Shown here in pieces: positions 9,139 through 18,383 of a DNA stretch of 64,000 nt. The stretch is taken from positions 16,039 through 80,038 of the forward strand of contig NZ_BCYU01000009.1 in NCBI RefSeq assembly GCF_001598355.1, in the 5' to 3' direction. Every line of letters begins with the position of its first letter. The stretch's first letter is position 1. The notes under the pieces were generated by a model. The model worked only from the letters and a program-made list of their open reading frames with translations, was not told the DNA's origin and made no database searches. Made by a program: the position numbers and the translations under genes. Source of the DNA: Sphingomonas asaccharolytica NBRC 15499. Its GTDB lineage: Bacteria > Pseudomonadota > Alphaproteobacteria > Sphingomonadales > Sphingomonadaceae.

Positions 9139-9509
9139 CTTCTAAATCCGCCCGCTGGCTGTTCCGCGGCGCAGCCATTTACGGCCTGATCATCCTGTTG
9201 CCGTTCTATTTCCTCGAGCGGCAGGTCGCGGCCCCGGCGACATCGCTCGACCATCCGATCTATTATTACGGTTTCGTCGGTGCCGCCGCGGCGTGGCAAA
9301 CGGTCTATTGGACGATCGGCGGCGACCCGCTGCGCTATCGCGCGTTCATGCCGCTGGCGGTATTGGCCAAATTCGGTTTCTGGATTCCCAGTCTGATTCT
9401 ATGGTTGAACGGACGCGCCCCGACCTCCACCTTTGTCGTGACGAACGGCGACCTCATCCTGGGGATTGCCTTCATCCTCGCCTGGCGGAGCCTCAAGGCC
9501 CCGGCTTGA
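9135..9509 (+). CDS. small four-helix membrane protein
   Basis: A 124-residue hydrophobic protein with about four predicted transmembrane helices and aromatic-rich loops (HPIYYYGFVGAAAAWQTVYW). It starts with GTG at 9135, overlapping the TGA of the preceding membrane gene by four bases, a start set by coupling rather than by a separate ribosome site. It is 59 bp upstream of topA. I do not recognise the family by name. The pattern of helix, short periplasmic loop, helix, W-I-P-S-L helix and final helix suggests a simple membrane protein of unknown role. Confidence 0.7.
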   Translation: MTSKSARWLFRGAAIYGLIILLPFYFLERQVAAPATSLDHPIYYYGFVGAAAAWQTVYWTIGGDPLRYRAFMPLAVLAKFGFWIPSLILWLNGRAPTSTFVVTNGDLILGIAFILAWRSLKAPA

Positions 9510-9568
9510 CGGGCATCATCGGGGCTCCCCATCCTCGCGCGTACACGTAAGGATCGCTTTTCACCGCC

Positions 9569-12115
9569 ATGCAGCTTGTCATCGTCGAATCGCCCGCCAA
9601 GGCGAAAACCATCGAGAAATATCTGGGTAGCGATTATCGCGTTCTCGCGAGCTACGGCCATGTCCGCGACTTGCCGCCCAAGGACGGATCGGTCGATCCC
9701 GACGCCGGCTTCGCGATGGATTGGGAAAATTACGCCGACAAGGCGAAGCAGCTGAAAGCGATCACCGACGAGGCCAAGAAGGCCGACCGCCTGATCCTGG
9801 CGACCGACCCCGATCGCGAGGGCGAGGCGATTTCGTGGCACGTCCAGGAAGTGCTGCGCAACCGCAAGGCGCTGCCCAAGCAGGTCGAGCGCGTCACCTT
9901 CAACGCGATCACCAAGGCGACCGTCACCGAGGCGATGAAGCATCCGCGTCAGCTCGACGAGGATCTGATCGACGCCTATCGCGCCCGCCGCGCGCTCGAT
10001 TATCTGGTCGGCTTCACGCTCTCACCCGTTTTGTGGCGCAAGCTGCCCGGCGCCAAGTCGGCGGGCCGCGTCCAGTCGGTCGCGCTGCGCCTGATCGTCG
10101 ACCGCGAGCGCGAGATCGAAGCGTTCGTCAGCCAGGAATATTGGTCGGTCGCCGCCACGCTGGAACAGGACGGCACGCCGTTCACCGCGCGGCTGATCAA
10201 GTGGAATGGCGAGAAGCTCGACCGCTTGTCGATCGGTAAGGAAGGCGATGCGCTCAAGGCCAAGGCGGACGTCGAGAACGGCCGCTTCACCGTCCAGTCG
10301 GTCGAAACCAAGCCGGCAACGCGCAACCCGCCGCCGCCCTTCACCACCTCGACCCTGCAGCAGGAAGCGGCACGCAAGCTCGGCTTCTCGGCCAGCCATA
10401 CGATGCGCATCGCCCAGGCGCTCTACGAGGATGGCGCGATCACCTATATGCGGACCGATGGCGTACAGATGGACGGCAGCGCGATCTCGGACGCGCGCAA
10501 GGCGATCACCGAGCGCTATGCCGCCAATTACGTCCCCGACAAGCCGCGCCAGTACCAGACCAAGGCCAAGAACGCGCAGGAAGCGCACGAGGCGATCCGC
10601 CCGACCGATTTCCGCCGCGACCATGCCGGCTCGGGCGACCATGCCCGGCTGTACGAGCTGGTCTGGAAGCGCGCGATGGCGAGCCAGATGGCCTCGGCGC
10701 AGATGGAACGCACGACGATCGACCTGGCCGACGGCACCGGCCGCCACGGGCTGCGCGCGACCGGACAGGTCGTGCTCTTCCCCGGCTATCTCGCTTTGTA
10801 CGAGGAAGGTCGCGACGATGAGGGCGACGAAGAATCGCGCCGCCTGCCGCGCCTGCGCGACGGTGACGTGCCGGCCAAGCGCGACGTCACTGCCGAACAG
10901 CATTTCACCCAGCCGCCGCCGCGCTTCTCGGAAGCATCTTTGGTCAAGCGGCTCGAGGAGCTCGGCATCGGGCGCCCCTCGACTTATGCCTCGATCATCC
11001 AGACGCTCAAGGACCGCGACTATGTCCGCGTCGAGAAGAACCGCTTCTTCGCCGAGGAATCGGGCCGGCTGGTGACCGCGTTCCTCGAACGTTTCTTCGA
11101 GAAATATGTCAGCTTCGACTTCACCGCGGGCCTTGAGGACGAACTCGACGAGATTTCGGGCGGGCGGGCGCAGTGGCAGAAAGTGCTCGAGGCGTTCTGG
11201 CGCGACTTCAAGCCGCGCACCGCCGAGGTGATGGAGTTCAAGCCGTCCGAAGTGACGCAGCAACTCGACCAGTTCCTCGCGCCCTATCTGTTCCCCGACA
11301 AGGCCGATGGCGGCGATCCGCGGCTGTGCCCCAATTGCGGACTCGGCCAATTGTCGCTGCGCGGCGGACGGTTCGGCGCGTTCATCGCCTGCTCGAATTA
11401 CCCCGAGTGCAAATATACCCGCCGCTTCGCCCAGGCGGGTGCGGCGGACGGCGCGGACACCGGGCCCGAATCCTTGGGCAAGGATCCCGAGACGGGGTTG
11501 GAAGTCGAGCGCAAGGCGGGCCGCTTCGGGCCCTACATCCAGCTCGGCGAGGGCAAGGACGCCAAGCGTGCCTCGATCCCGAAGGATATCGAGCTCGACC
11601 TCGACTGGGCATTGAAGCTGCTCAGCCTGCCGCGCGAGGTTGGTGCGCATCCGGAAACGGGCAATCTGATTACCGCCTCGATCGGGCGCTATGGCCCCTA
11701 TCTGGCGCATGACGGCAAGTACGCGCGCTTGCAGTCGACCACCGAAGTGTTCGAGACCGGCATGAACGCGGCCGTGGTCAAACTGGCCGAAGCAGCGGCG
11801 AATGGCGGCCGGCCGGCACGCGGATCGCAGGCCCCGCTCAAGGTGCTGGGCGCGCATCCGCGCACCGAGCTGGAGATCAAGCTGATGGAAGGGCGCTATG
11901 GCGCCTATGTCACCGACGGCACGACCAACGCGACCTTGCCCAAGACGATCGACAAGGATCAGCTGACGTTGGAAGAGGCGGCCCAATTGATCGACGCGCG
12001 GGCCGCCGCGGCACCGGCCGGCGGCAAGGGAAAGCGCGGAGCGAAAAAGGCACCGGCGAAGAAGGCTGCTGCGAAGAAAGCGCCGGCGAAGAAAAAGGCG
12101 GCGGCTGCGAAGTGA
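9569..12115 (+). CDS. topA: DNA topoisomerase I
   Basis: An 848-residue type IA topoisomerase that relaxes negative supercoils. The N-terminal Toprim domain starts LVIVESPAKAKTIEKYLG and has the metal-binding acidic triad (TDPDREGEAISWH). The catalytic tyrosine is in the GAITYMRTDGV motif near residue 294. A C-terminal zinc-ribbon-like segment (CPNCGLGQLS...CSNYPEC) lies near residues 586-611, followed by repeated TopA C-terminal strand domains. The last ~30 residues are almost pure Lys/Ala/Pro-Ala-Lys-Lys repeats like histone H1. A REP-like inverted pair begins 3 bases after the stop. Confidence 0.97.
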   Translation: MQLVIVESPAKAKTIEKYLGSDYRVLASYGHVRDLPPKDGSVDPDAGFAMDWENYADKAKQLKAITDEAKKADRLILATDPDREGEAISWHVQEVLRNRKALPKQVERVTFNAITKATVTEAMKHPRQLDEDLIDAYRARRALDYLVGFTLSPVLWRKLPGAKSAGRVQSVALRLIVDREREIEAFVSQEYWSVAATLEQDGTPFTARLIKWNGEKLDRLSIGKEGDALKAKADVENGRFTVQSVETKPATRNPPPPFTTSTLQQEAARKLGFSASHTMRIAQALYEDGAITYMRTDGVQMDGSAISDARKAITERYAANYVPDKPRQYQTKAKNAQEAHEAIRPTDFRRDHAGSGDHARLYELVWKRAMASQMASAQMERTTIDLADGTGRHGLRATGQVVLFPGYLALYEEGRDDEGDEESRRLPRLRDGDVPAKRDVTAEQHFTQPPPRFSEASLVKRLEELGIGRPSTYASIIQTLKDRDYVRVEKNRFFAEESGRLVTAFLERFFEKYVSFDFTAGLEDELDEISGGRAQWQKVLEAFWRDFKPRTAEVMEFKPSEVTQQLDQFLAPYLFPDKADGGDPRLCPNCGLGQLSLRGGRFGAFIACSNYPECKYTRRFAQAGAADGADTGPESLGKDPETGLEVERKAGRFGPYIQLGEGKDAKRASIPKDIELDLDWALKLLSLPREVGAHPETGNLITASIGRYGPYLAHDGKYARLQSTTEVFETGMNAAVVKLAEAAANGGRPARGSQAPLKVLGAHPRTELEIKLMEGRYGAYVTDGTTNATLPKTIDKDQLTLEEAAQLIDARAAAAPAGGKGKRGAKKAPAKKAAAKKAPAKKKAAAAK

Positions 12116-12117
12116 TC

Positions 12118-12190
12118 GTCACCCCAGCGAAAGCTGGGGTCTCATGCAAAGGAAATACGGCCAGAGATCCCAGCTTCCGCTGGGATGACG
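12118..12190. repeat. REP-like inverted pair (copy 1)
   Basis: Two hairpins facing each other: GTCACCCCAGCGAAAGCTGGGGTCTC from 12118, and its mirror GAGATCCCAGCTTCCGCTGGGATGACG ending at 12190, separated by about 20 bp. Each arm is itself a stem with a GAAA- or TTCC-containing loop. The same design recurs at 16039, 31052 and 49398. It fills the gap between the ends of topA and the Sel1 gene and may act as a bidirectional transcription stop. Confidence 0.85.
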
Positions 12191-12195
12191 GCTTG

Positions 12196-12495
12196 TCAGG
12201 CCGCCCGGCTGCTCGTCGCGTTCAGCCAAGACCTGGCGCGGGTCTGCGCTTCGGCGATTTCGCGCGCGGTCATCTCGTCGGCCACTTCGGCGCGGCAATA
12301 GCGCGCGCCTTCATGACCGCCGCGCGACGCGGCGAGGTTGAACCATTTGTGCGCCTCGACCAGGTCGAGATCGACGCCGTTCGCGCCGGTCGAATAATCG
12401 ACTCCGAGATCGTAGCAGGCGTCCCAATTGCCGCGCGCGGCATCGATCAGCCGGCTCTCGATCAGGAACTGCGCATTCTTCAGGCTGCTGCCCAT
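12196..12495 (-). CDS. Sel1-like repeat protein
   Basis: A 99-residue protein made of Sel1-type helix pairs. The segment ARGNWDACYDLGVDYSTG followed by DLVEAHKWFNLAASRGGHEGAR matches the consensus of two consecutive Sel1/TPR-like repeats. The C-terminus (AREIAEAQTRARSWL) is the usual closing helix of these small proteins. ATG 12495 is used here; a GTG three codons upstream is an alternative. It lies 85 bp downstream of panC on the same strand. Sel1 proteins are scaffolds for protein contacts; the partner is unknown. Confidence 0.75.
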   Translation of the reverse strand: MGSSLKNAQFLIESRLIDAARGNWDACYDLGVDYSTGANGVDLDLVEAHKWFNLAASRGGHEGARYCRAEVADEMTAREIAEAQTRARSWLNATSSRAA

Positions 12496-12579
12496 CGTCG
12501 CCACCCCTTTATCCCTTTGGCCGGGCTACCTTGGCGGGCGAGCGGTCAACAAATGGTTAACGGCGTTTAACCACGAAAT

Positions 12580-13410
12580 TCAGGGCTCTATGTCCAGGTT
12601 GTCGATCAGCCGGGTGGTACCGAGTCGCGCAGCGGCGAGCAGACGGCGAGATTTTCCCGGTTGCGGCTCCCCCAGGGACGCCGCATCGACCAGCGAAACA
12701 TAGTCCGTCACGAATCCTGCATCGGTAAGTGACGTCATCGCGGCATCGATCGCGCCCGGCTCCTCCGCCTCGATCGCGCGTTTCGCCTCGGCCAGCGCCT
12801 TGGGCAGCGCAACGGCTCGCGCGCGCTCGTCGGGCGAGAGGTAAATGTTGCGCGACGAGAGCGCGAGCCCGTCCGGCTCGCGCACCGTCGGTACCCCGAC
12901 GATCTCCAGCCCCATGTCGAGATCGATCACCATGCGGCGGATCACCGCCAGCTGCTGAAAATCCTTCTCGCCGAAAAACGCGGTATCGGGGCGCACCTGG
13001 TTGAACAATTTGGTGACGACGGTGGCCACGCCGTCGAAATGGCCGGGCCGCGCCGCGCCGTCGAGCCCATCGCTGACTCCCGACACCGACACGTTGGTGG
13101 CAAACCCCGCCGGATACATGTCGTCGACCCCCGGCATCCACAACAGGTCGCAGCCATGGGCGATCAACAACGCCTTGTCGGCTTCGGCCGGGCGCGGATA
13201 GCGCGACAAATCCTCGTTCGGGCCGAATTGCTTGGGATTGACGAAGATCGACGCGATCACCTTCGCCCCCGTCGCCCGCGCGGCATCGACCAGCGCCATA
13301 TGTCCGGCATGGAGCGCGCCCATCGTCGGGACCAGCGCGACGCGTGCGCAATCGCCGCGCAGCTCGGCGACCGCGCGTCTCAAATCGGGCAGATGATGGA
13401 CAATTTGCAT
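12580..13410 (-). CDS. panC: pantothenate synthetase
   Basis: A 276-residue enzyme that joins pantoate and beta-alanine using ATP in coenzyme A synthesis. PTMGALHAGHMAL near residue 29 carries the HIGH-like nucleotide motif, FVNPKQFGPNEDLSRYPR is the pantoate-binding signature, FFGEKDFQQL and LALSSRNIYLSP (the KMSKS-equivalent loop) follow. ATG 13410 begins the conserved MQIVHHLPDLR; upstream frame shows no homology. It is divergent from mipZ with a 74-bp gap. No panB or panD is seen nearby. Confidence 0.96.
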   Translation of the reverse strand: MQIVHHLPDLRRAVAELRGDCARVALVPTMGALHAGHMALVDAARATGAKVIASIFVNPKQFGPNEDLSRYPRPAEADKALLIAHGCDLLWMPGVDDMYPAGFATNVSVSGVSDGLDGAARPGHFDGVATVVTKLFNQVRPDTAFFGEKDFQQLAVIRRMVIDLDMGLEIVGVPTVREPDGLALSSRNIYLSPDERARAVALPKALAEAKRAIEAEEPGAIDAAMTSLTDAGFVTDYVSLVDAASLGEPQPGKSRRLLAAARLGTTRLIDNLDIEP

Positions 13411-13484
13411 GGGACTTGTCGCTTCGATAGACGAAGGTTCGCCTGTAAGAGGCGCGGGGCATCTCAGGCAACCAGGGTCTTTAC

Positions 13485-14276
13485 GTGGCGGACGCCAACA
13501 AACCACATATGATCGTCTTCGCCAACGAAAAGGGCGGGACCGGCAAGTCGACCACCGCGGTCCATGTCGCGATCGCGCTGCAGGCGCGCGGCGCGCGCGT
13601 CGCGGCGTTCGACCTCGACCATCGCCAGCGCACCATGGCGCGCTATTTCGAGAATCGCGTCGCTACCGCCAAGCGCACCAGCCGCGAGCTGCCGACGCCC
13701 GCCTTTGCCGCGCATGACGGCGAGAGCCTGGAATATTTCGACGACACGCTTGGCCGGCTGTGCAGCGACGCCGATTTCGTGGTGATCGACACGCCGGGCC
13801 GCGACGACCGCTTCGGGCGGCTGGCGGCAAGCCGCGCCGACACGATGGTCACGCCGATGAACGACAGCTTCGTCGATTTCGACCTGATCGGGCAAGTCGA
13901 TCCCGATACCTACAAGGTGACCCGGCCGAGCTTCTACGCCGAATTGATCTGGGACGCGCGCAAGGCCCGGGCCAAGGCCGATGGCGTCGCGATCGACTGG
14001 GTCGTGTTGCGCAACCGCCTCCAGCATATCGAGGCGCGCAACATGCGCCGGGTGTCCGAAGCGCTCGACCAGCTTGCCAAGCGCGTCGGTTTCCGGATCA
14101 TTCCCGGGCTGGGCGAACGCGTCATCTATCGCGAATTGTTTCCCAAGGGGCTGACGATGATCGATAGCCGCGATTTCGGCGAAATGGGCATGGCGCACGT
14201 CGCCGCGCGGCAGGAATTGCGCGAGATGATGGCGGCGCTCGCTCTGCCCGAGCCGGTCCTGCCGCTCTTCGCCTGA
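13485..14276 (+). CDS. mipZ: division plane positioning ATPase MipZ
   Basis: A 263-residue P-loop ATPase of the ParA/MinD superfamily. The deviant Walker A loop ANEKGGTGKSTTAVH is close to the N-terminus. AAFDLDHRQRTMARYFENR, together with FVVIDTPGRDDRFGRLAASRADTMVTPMNDSFVDFD, matches MipZ of Caulobacter and its relatives rather than ParA. In that group MipZ binds ParB at the poles and inhibits FtsZ assembly away from midcell. The GTG at 13485 gives MADANKPHMIVF; ATG 13509 is an alternative that trims eight residues. A J-domain membrane protein starts 2 bases after the stop. Confidence 0.93.
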   Translation: MADANKPHMIVFANEKGGTGKSTTAVHVAIALQARGARVAAFDLDHRQRTMARYFENRVATAKRTSRELPTPAFAAHDGESLEYFDDTLGRLCSDADFVVIDTPGRDDRFGRLAASRADTMVTPMNDSFVDFDLIGQVDPDTYKVTRPSFYAELIWDARKARAKADGVAIDWVVLRNRLQHIEARNMRRVSEALDQLAKRVGFRIIPGLGERVIYRELFPKGLTMIDSRDFGEMGMAHVAARQELREMMAALALPEPVLPLFA

Positions 14277-14278
14277 TC

Positions 14279-14572
14279 ATGGCCAAGCTCCTCCTCGCGT
14301 TGGCCGTGGCCTGGTTCGGCTGGTGGCTGTGGCAAGGACCCAAGAGGGTCTGGACCGACGGCCGCCGCAAGCCGCAGCGCAGCGAGGACGAGATCAGCGC
14401 GCTCGCCGTGCTGGGACTCGATCCCGGCGCCAGCCGCGACGAGATTCGCGTCGCGCATCGCCGCCTGCTGCGCAACGTCCATCCCGATCATGGCGGCACC
14501 GACGAGCTCGCTCGTCGCGTAAACGAGGCGCGCGATATCTTGTTGAAGCCCAGGATCGAGCCGAGGGATTGA
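14279..14572 (+). CDS. membrane-anchored DnaJ-domain protein
   Basis: A 97-residue protein with one N-terminal hydrophobic helix (LLLALAVAWFGWWLWQ) and a short C-terminal J domain (residues ~40-93). The J-domain's HPD tripeptide is seen in RLLRNVHPDHGGTDELARRVNEARDIL, so it can probably stimulate an Hsp70 ATPase. The arrangement resembles mitochondrial Tim14/Pam18 and small bacterial type III J-proteins. Its ATG is 2 nt downstream of the mipZ stop, so it is almost certainly in the same operon. The partner Hsp70 is presumably DnaK; no dnaK is in the window. Confidence 0.88.
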   Translation: MAKLLLALAVAWFGWWLWQGPKRVWTDGRRKPQRSEDEISALAVLGLDPGASRDEIRVAHRRLLRNVHPDHGGTDELARRVNEARDILLKPRIEPRD

Positions 14573-14624
14573 ACTTTTTCCCTGCTCGGCGGATTGGGCG
14601 CGCATCAACCTGACGGGAGCCCCC

Positions 14625-16007
14625 ATGACCCACCGTTTCGATCCTACATCGCTGCGCGAATATGATATCCGCGGAGTCGTCGGCAAAACCTTGTCGACCG
14701 ACGATGCCCGCGCGATCGGCCGCACCTTCGCGACGATCGTCCGCCGCGCCGGCGGCACCCGCGTCGCGGTGGGGCGCGACGGCCGCACCTCGTCGCCGGC
14801 GATGGAAACGGCTTTGGTCGAAGGGCTGCTCGCCTCTGGCGTCAATGTGGTCCGCACCGGCATGGGACCGACCCCGCAGCTGTACTGGGCCGAGGCCGAG
14901 CTGGAAGTCGATGGCGGCATCCAGATCACCGGCAGCCACAATCCGGCCGAATATAACGGCTTCAAGATGGTGCTGCAGCACCTGCCGTTCTTCGGCGAGG
15001 ATATCCAGAAGCTCGGCCGGATGGCGGCCGAGGGCGATTGGGAAGAAGGCGAGGGCGAGGTTTCCGACGTCGATATCGTCAACGATTATGTCGGCCGCCT
15101 GATCGCCGGCTATTCGGGCGGCGCGTACCGGATCGGCTGGGACGCGGGTAACGGCGCCGCGGGGCCGGTGATCGAGAAGCTGACCAAATTGCTGCCGGGC
15201 GAGCATCACCTGCTGTTCACCGAGGTCGACGGCACTTTCCCCAATCATCATCCCGACCCGACCGAAGAGAAGAACCTGGCGCAGCTCAAGGCGCTGGTGG
15301 CGGAGAAGGGGCTCGATTTCGGCGTCGCGTTCGATGGCGACGGCGACCGCATCGGCGCGATCGATGGAAAGGGCCGGGTGATCTGGGGCGACCAGATATT
15401 GTCGATCCTGGCCGAACCGGTGCTGCGGGAATTGCCCGGCGCGACGATCATCGCCGACGTCAAGGCGAGCCAGGCGCTATACGATCGCATCGCCGAGCTG
15501 GGCGGGCAACCGCTGATGTGGAAGACCGGGCACAGCCTGATCAAGACCAAGATGAAGGAGACGCACGCGCCGCTCGCCGGAGAGATGTCGGGCCACATCT
15601 TCTTCGCGCACGAATTCTACGGCTTCGACGATGCGCAGTACGCCGCGGTCCGCCTAATCCGCGCGGTGCACATGATCGGCAAGTCGATGAACGAGATCAA
15701 GGACGCCATGCCGGTGATGGTCAATACGCCCGAAATGCGTTTCCAGGTCGATGAGAGCCGCAAGTTCGCGGTGATCGACGAAGTGCTCGACCGGCTCGAG
15801 ACCGAAGGCGCCGACGTCAACCGCACCGACGGCGCGCGGGTCACTACGCCCGACGGCTGGTGGCTGTTGCGTGCGTCGAACACCCAGGACGTGTTGGTCG
15901 CGCGCGCCGAGGCAAAGGATCAGCCGGCGCTCGACCGCCTGCTCGCGCAGATCGACGCGCAACTGGCGGCAAGCGGGCTGGAGCGCGGACCGCAAGCGGG
16001 GCATTGA
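14625..16007 (+). CDS. pgmG: phosphomannomutase/phosphoglucomutase (PgmG-like)
   Basis: A 460-residue alpha-D-phosphohexomutase that moves phosphate between C1 and C6 of glucose or mannose phosphates, feeding nucleotide-sugar and exopolysaccharide synthesis. The phosphoserine loop is GGIQITGSHNPAEYNG (Ser104), the Mg-binding loop AFDGDGDRIG, the sugar loop GEMSGHIFF and the phosphate loop LLRASNTQD. The start FDPTSLREYDIRGVVG is typical of the AlgC/PgmG group; in sphingan-producing Sphingomonas this enzyme is called PgmG. The symbol is by family resemblance; substrate preference is not visible. An unrelated-length cousin, glmM, lies 1 kb downstream on the other strand. Confidence 0.9.
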   Translation: MTHRFDPTSLREYDIRGVVGKTLSTDDARAIGRTFATIVRRAGGTRVAVGRDGRTSSPAMETALVEGLLASGVNVVRTGMGPTPQLYWAEAELEVDGGIQITGSHNPAEYNGFKMVLQHLPFFGEDIQKLGRMAAEGDWEEGEGEVSDVDIVNDYVGRLIAGYSGGAYRIGWDAGNGAAGPVIEKLTKLLPGEHHLLFTEVDGTFPNHHPDPTEEKNLAQLKALVAEKGLDFGVAFDGDGDRIGAIDGKGRVIWGDQILSILAEPVLRELPGATIIADVKASQALYDRIAELGGQPLMWKTGHSLIKTKMKETHAPLAGEMSGHIFFAHEFYGFDDAQYAAVRLIRAVHMIGKSMNEIKDAMPVMVNTPEMRFQVDESRKFAVIDEVLDRLETEGADVNRTDGARVTTPDGWWLLRASNTQDVLVARAEAKDQPALDRLLAQIDAQLAASGLERGPQAGH

Positions 16008-16038
16008 GGTCGGGTGGTGCGGCGGATGCACGCGAGGT

Positions 16039-16143
16039 CGTCACCCCGGCCTTGTGCCGGGGTCCGCCGTGCCGCACGTGATGGACTAGAAGCTCAAGGT
16101 CAGCAGCTGCTGCCCGGCGGATCCCGGCACAAGGCCGGGATGA
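16039..16143. repeat. REP-like inverted pair (copy 2)
   Basis: CGTCACCCCGGCCTTGTGCCGGGGTCCGCC at 16039 is mirrored by GGCGGATCCCGGCACAAGGCCGGGATGA ending at 16143, with about 47 bp between. The stem and loop differ from copy 1 (CCTTG instead of GAAA), so it is a sub-type. It occupies most of the 206-bp gap between pgmG and the exonuclease gene. Nothing else is recognisable in that gap. Confidence 0.8.
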
Positions 16144-16213
16144 AGGTTGGTATTTGGCGGCGCGTTCACCGCCCGGAGTCGCTTTTTCCGGCCAAAACCC
16201 CCATCTAGTCCGA

Positions 16214-16969
16214 ATGCCTTCCCCCTCGATCATCCGTGTCATCGACCTCGAAACCACCGGCAGCGCTCCACCACAGCATGGCGTGCTCGAAATAGGCTGG
16301 CAGGACGTCGCGCTCGGCGCGGACGGGCGTTGGGAAATATACGGCGAGGGCGGCAGCCGGATGGTCAATCCCGGCCGCCCGGTCCCGCCGATCACCCAGG
16401 CGATCCACCATATCCTCGACGAGCAGGTCGCCGACGCGCCTTATTGGATCGATGTCGCGCGCCCGGTGCTCGATCCCTATCCGCGCCGACTCGCGCTCGC
16501 CGCGCATCGCGCCGATTTCGAGGAGCAATTCTGCACCCCGACCTTGACCCATGGCGCCGACTGGATCTGCACCTGGAAATGCGCGCTCAGGCTATGGCCC
16601 GATAGCCCAAGCTTCTCCAATCAGGTGCTGCGCTATTGGCGCAAGCCCGAGGGACTCGATCACGAACGCGGCCTGCCCGCGCACCGCGCCTTTCCCGACG
16701 CCTATGTCACCGCGCACCATCTGCGCGACATGCTCAACGAGGCATCGGTCGCGCAGTTGATCGAATGGTCTAACCAGCCCGGGCTGCTGCCCCGCGTGCG
16801 CTACGGCCCGGATCGCGGCAAGGAATGGAGCGAGATCGCCGAGGACAGCCTGGCCGGCTTCCTGACCGATCGCGACCCCGACGTGCGCTTCACCGCGGAG
16901 ACCGAACTCGCCCGGCGGCGCGGCGGCGGCGCGGTCGGGCGCGCCAATTTGCAGGGCCTGTTGCTGTAG
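16214..16969 (+). CDS. ExoX-like 3'-5' exonuclease
   Basis: A 251-residue DnaQ-fold exonuclease. VIDLETTGS holds the first two metal-binding acids (DxE). WICTWKCALRLWPDSPSFSNQVLRYW, and HRAFPDAYVTAHHLRDML with the His/Asp of ExoIII-type motif, closely parallel E. coli exodeoxyribonuclease X. A C-terminal block RVRYGPDRGKEWSEIAED is like the extra domain that follows in ExoX (G-K-x-R-G-K...). The start ATG 16214 is where family similarity begins. ExoX removes 3' ends in mismatch repair and recombination. Its stop is 4 nt from the convergent glmM stop. Confidence 0.88.
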   Translation: MPSPSIIRVIDLETTGSAPPQHGVLEIGWQDVALGADGRWEIYGEGGSRMVNPGRPVPPITQAIHHILDEQVADAPYWIDVARPVLDPYPRRLALAAHRADFEEQFCTPTLTHGADWICTWKCALRLWPDSPSFSNQVLRYWRKPEGLDHERGLPAHRAFPDAYVTAHHLRDMLNEASVAQLIEWSNQPGLLPRVRYGPDRGKEWSEIAEDSLAGFLTDRDPDVRFTAETELARRRGGGAVGRANLQGLLL

Positions 16970-16973
16970 GCTG

Positions 16974-18314
16974 CTACCCCGCCGCGACCTTCACCGCGTC
17001 GCAGATACGGTCGACCACCGCTTCGACCTGAGCGGCGTCCTCGCCCTCGGCCATCACGCGGATCACCGGCTCGGTGCCCGACGGGCGAATCACCAGCCGG
17101 CCCTTGCCCTCGAGTTCGCCCTCGGCATCGGCGATCACTGCCTTAACCCCGGCATCGTCGAGCGGCTTGCCGCCCTTGAACCGCACATTCTTGAGCAATT
17201 GCGGCAGCGGATCGAAGCGGTGGAGCAATTCGCTCGCCGGGATCCCCGAGCGGACCAGCTCGGCGAGGATCTGAAGCGCCGCGACCAGCCCGTCGCCGGT
17301 GGTCGCGTAATCCGACAGGATGATGTGGCCCGATTGCTCGCCGCCGACATTATAGCCCTGGCCGCGCATCGCCTCGAGCACGTAGCGGTCGCCGACCGCG
17401 GTGCGGATCAGCTTGATCCCCTGCGCGCTGAGATGGCGCTCGAGCCCCAGGTTGGACATCACCGTCGCGACCAGCCCGCCATTGCGGAGATTGCCCGCGC
17501 GCGCCCAGCCGGTCGCGATCACCGCCATCAGCTGGTCGCCGTCGATCACCCGGCCATTCTCGTCGACCACGATCAGCCGATCGGCATCGCCGTCGAGCGC
17601 GATTCCGATATGCGCGCCGCTGGCGACCACGGTTTCGCACAAGGTCTGCGGTGCGGTCGATCCGACCTGGTCGTTGATGTTCTTGCCGTTGGGCGTGACG
17701 CCGATCGCGATGACCTCAGCGCCGAGTTCCCACAAAGCCGAGGGTGCGACCTGATAGGCGGCGCCATTGGCGCAATCGACCACGATCTTGAGACCGTCGA
17801 GCGTCAGATCGTCGGGAAAGGTCGCCTTGGCGAAATGGATATAGCGCCCGCGGGCATCCTCGACCCGGCGCGCGCGGCCGATATCGGGCGCGTCGGCAAG
17901 CGCGACGTCGCCGTCGATCAGCGCTTCGATCGCCGTCTCGTCGGCATCGCTCAATTTGTAGCCGTCGGGACCGAACAATTTGATGCCGTTATCGGCGTAA
18001 GGGTTGTGGCTGGCCGAGATCATCACGCCCAAATCGGCGCGCATCGACTTTGTCAGCATGCCGATCGCGGGAGTCGGCAACGGCCCGAACAGGGTCACGT
18101 CCATACCGACGCTGGTGAAGCCCGCGACCAAAGCGTTTTCGAGCATATAACCCGATAGCCGCGTGTCCTTGCCGATCACCACACGGTGCTTGTGGTCGCC
18201 GCGAACGAAATGCGCGCCGGCCGCCATGCCGACCTTCATCGCCATCTCCGCGGTCATCGGCTGCATGTTGGTCAGGCCGCGAATGCCGTCGGTACCGAAA
18301 TATTTTCTTGCCAT
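16974..18314 (-). CDS. glmM: phosphoglucosamine mutase
   Basis: A 446-residue enzyme converting glucosamine-6-phosphate to glucosamine-1-phosphate on the way to UDP-N-acetylglucosamine for peptidoglycan and lipopolysaccharide. It opens [13 protein letters not shown], the GlmM signature; the phosphoserine loop is [15 protein letters not shown] (Ser102), the metal loop ALDGDADR, the sugar loop GGEQSGHII and the phosphate loop [13 protein letters not shown]. The length is exactly usual. It is divergent from the symporter gene with 69 bp between starts. Confidence 0.97.
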   Translation of the reverse strand: MARKYFGTDGIRGLTNMQPMTAEMAMKVGMAAGAHFVRGDHKHRVVIGKDTRLSGYMLENALVAGFTSVGMDVTLFGPLPTPAIGMLTKSMRADLGVMISASHNPYADNGIKLFGPDGYKLSDADETAIEALIDGDVALADAPDIGRARRVEDARGRYIHFAKATFPDDLTLDGLKIVVDCANGAAYQVAPSALWELGAEVIAIGVTPNGKNINDQVGSTAPQTLCETVVASGAHIGIALDGDADRLIVVDENGRVIDGDQLMAVIATGWARAGNLRNGGLVATVMSNLGLERHLSAQGIKLIRTAVGDRYVLEAMRGQGYNVGGEQSGHIILSDYATTGDGLVAALQILAELVRSGIPASELLHRFDPLPQLLKNVRFKGGKPLDDAGVKAVIADAEGELEGKGRLVIRPSGTEPVIRVMAEGEDAAQVEAVVDRICDAVKVAAG

Positions 18315-18383
18315 TCTGCCCGTTTCCGTCCGCTATCCCGCGCCAAGGCTGCCTCTTAGCGCGGCAAACGGAGAAGGGCGAGC

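Noticed and set aside
10022..11986. 654-codon open frame antisense to topA
   Set aside because: No domain or signal; it mirrors topA codon bias and lacks a ribosome site.
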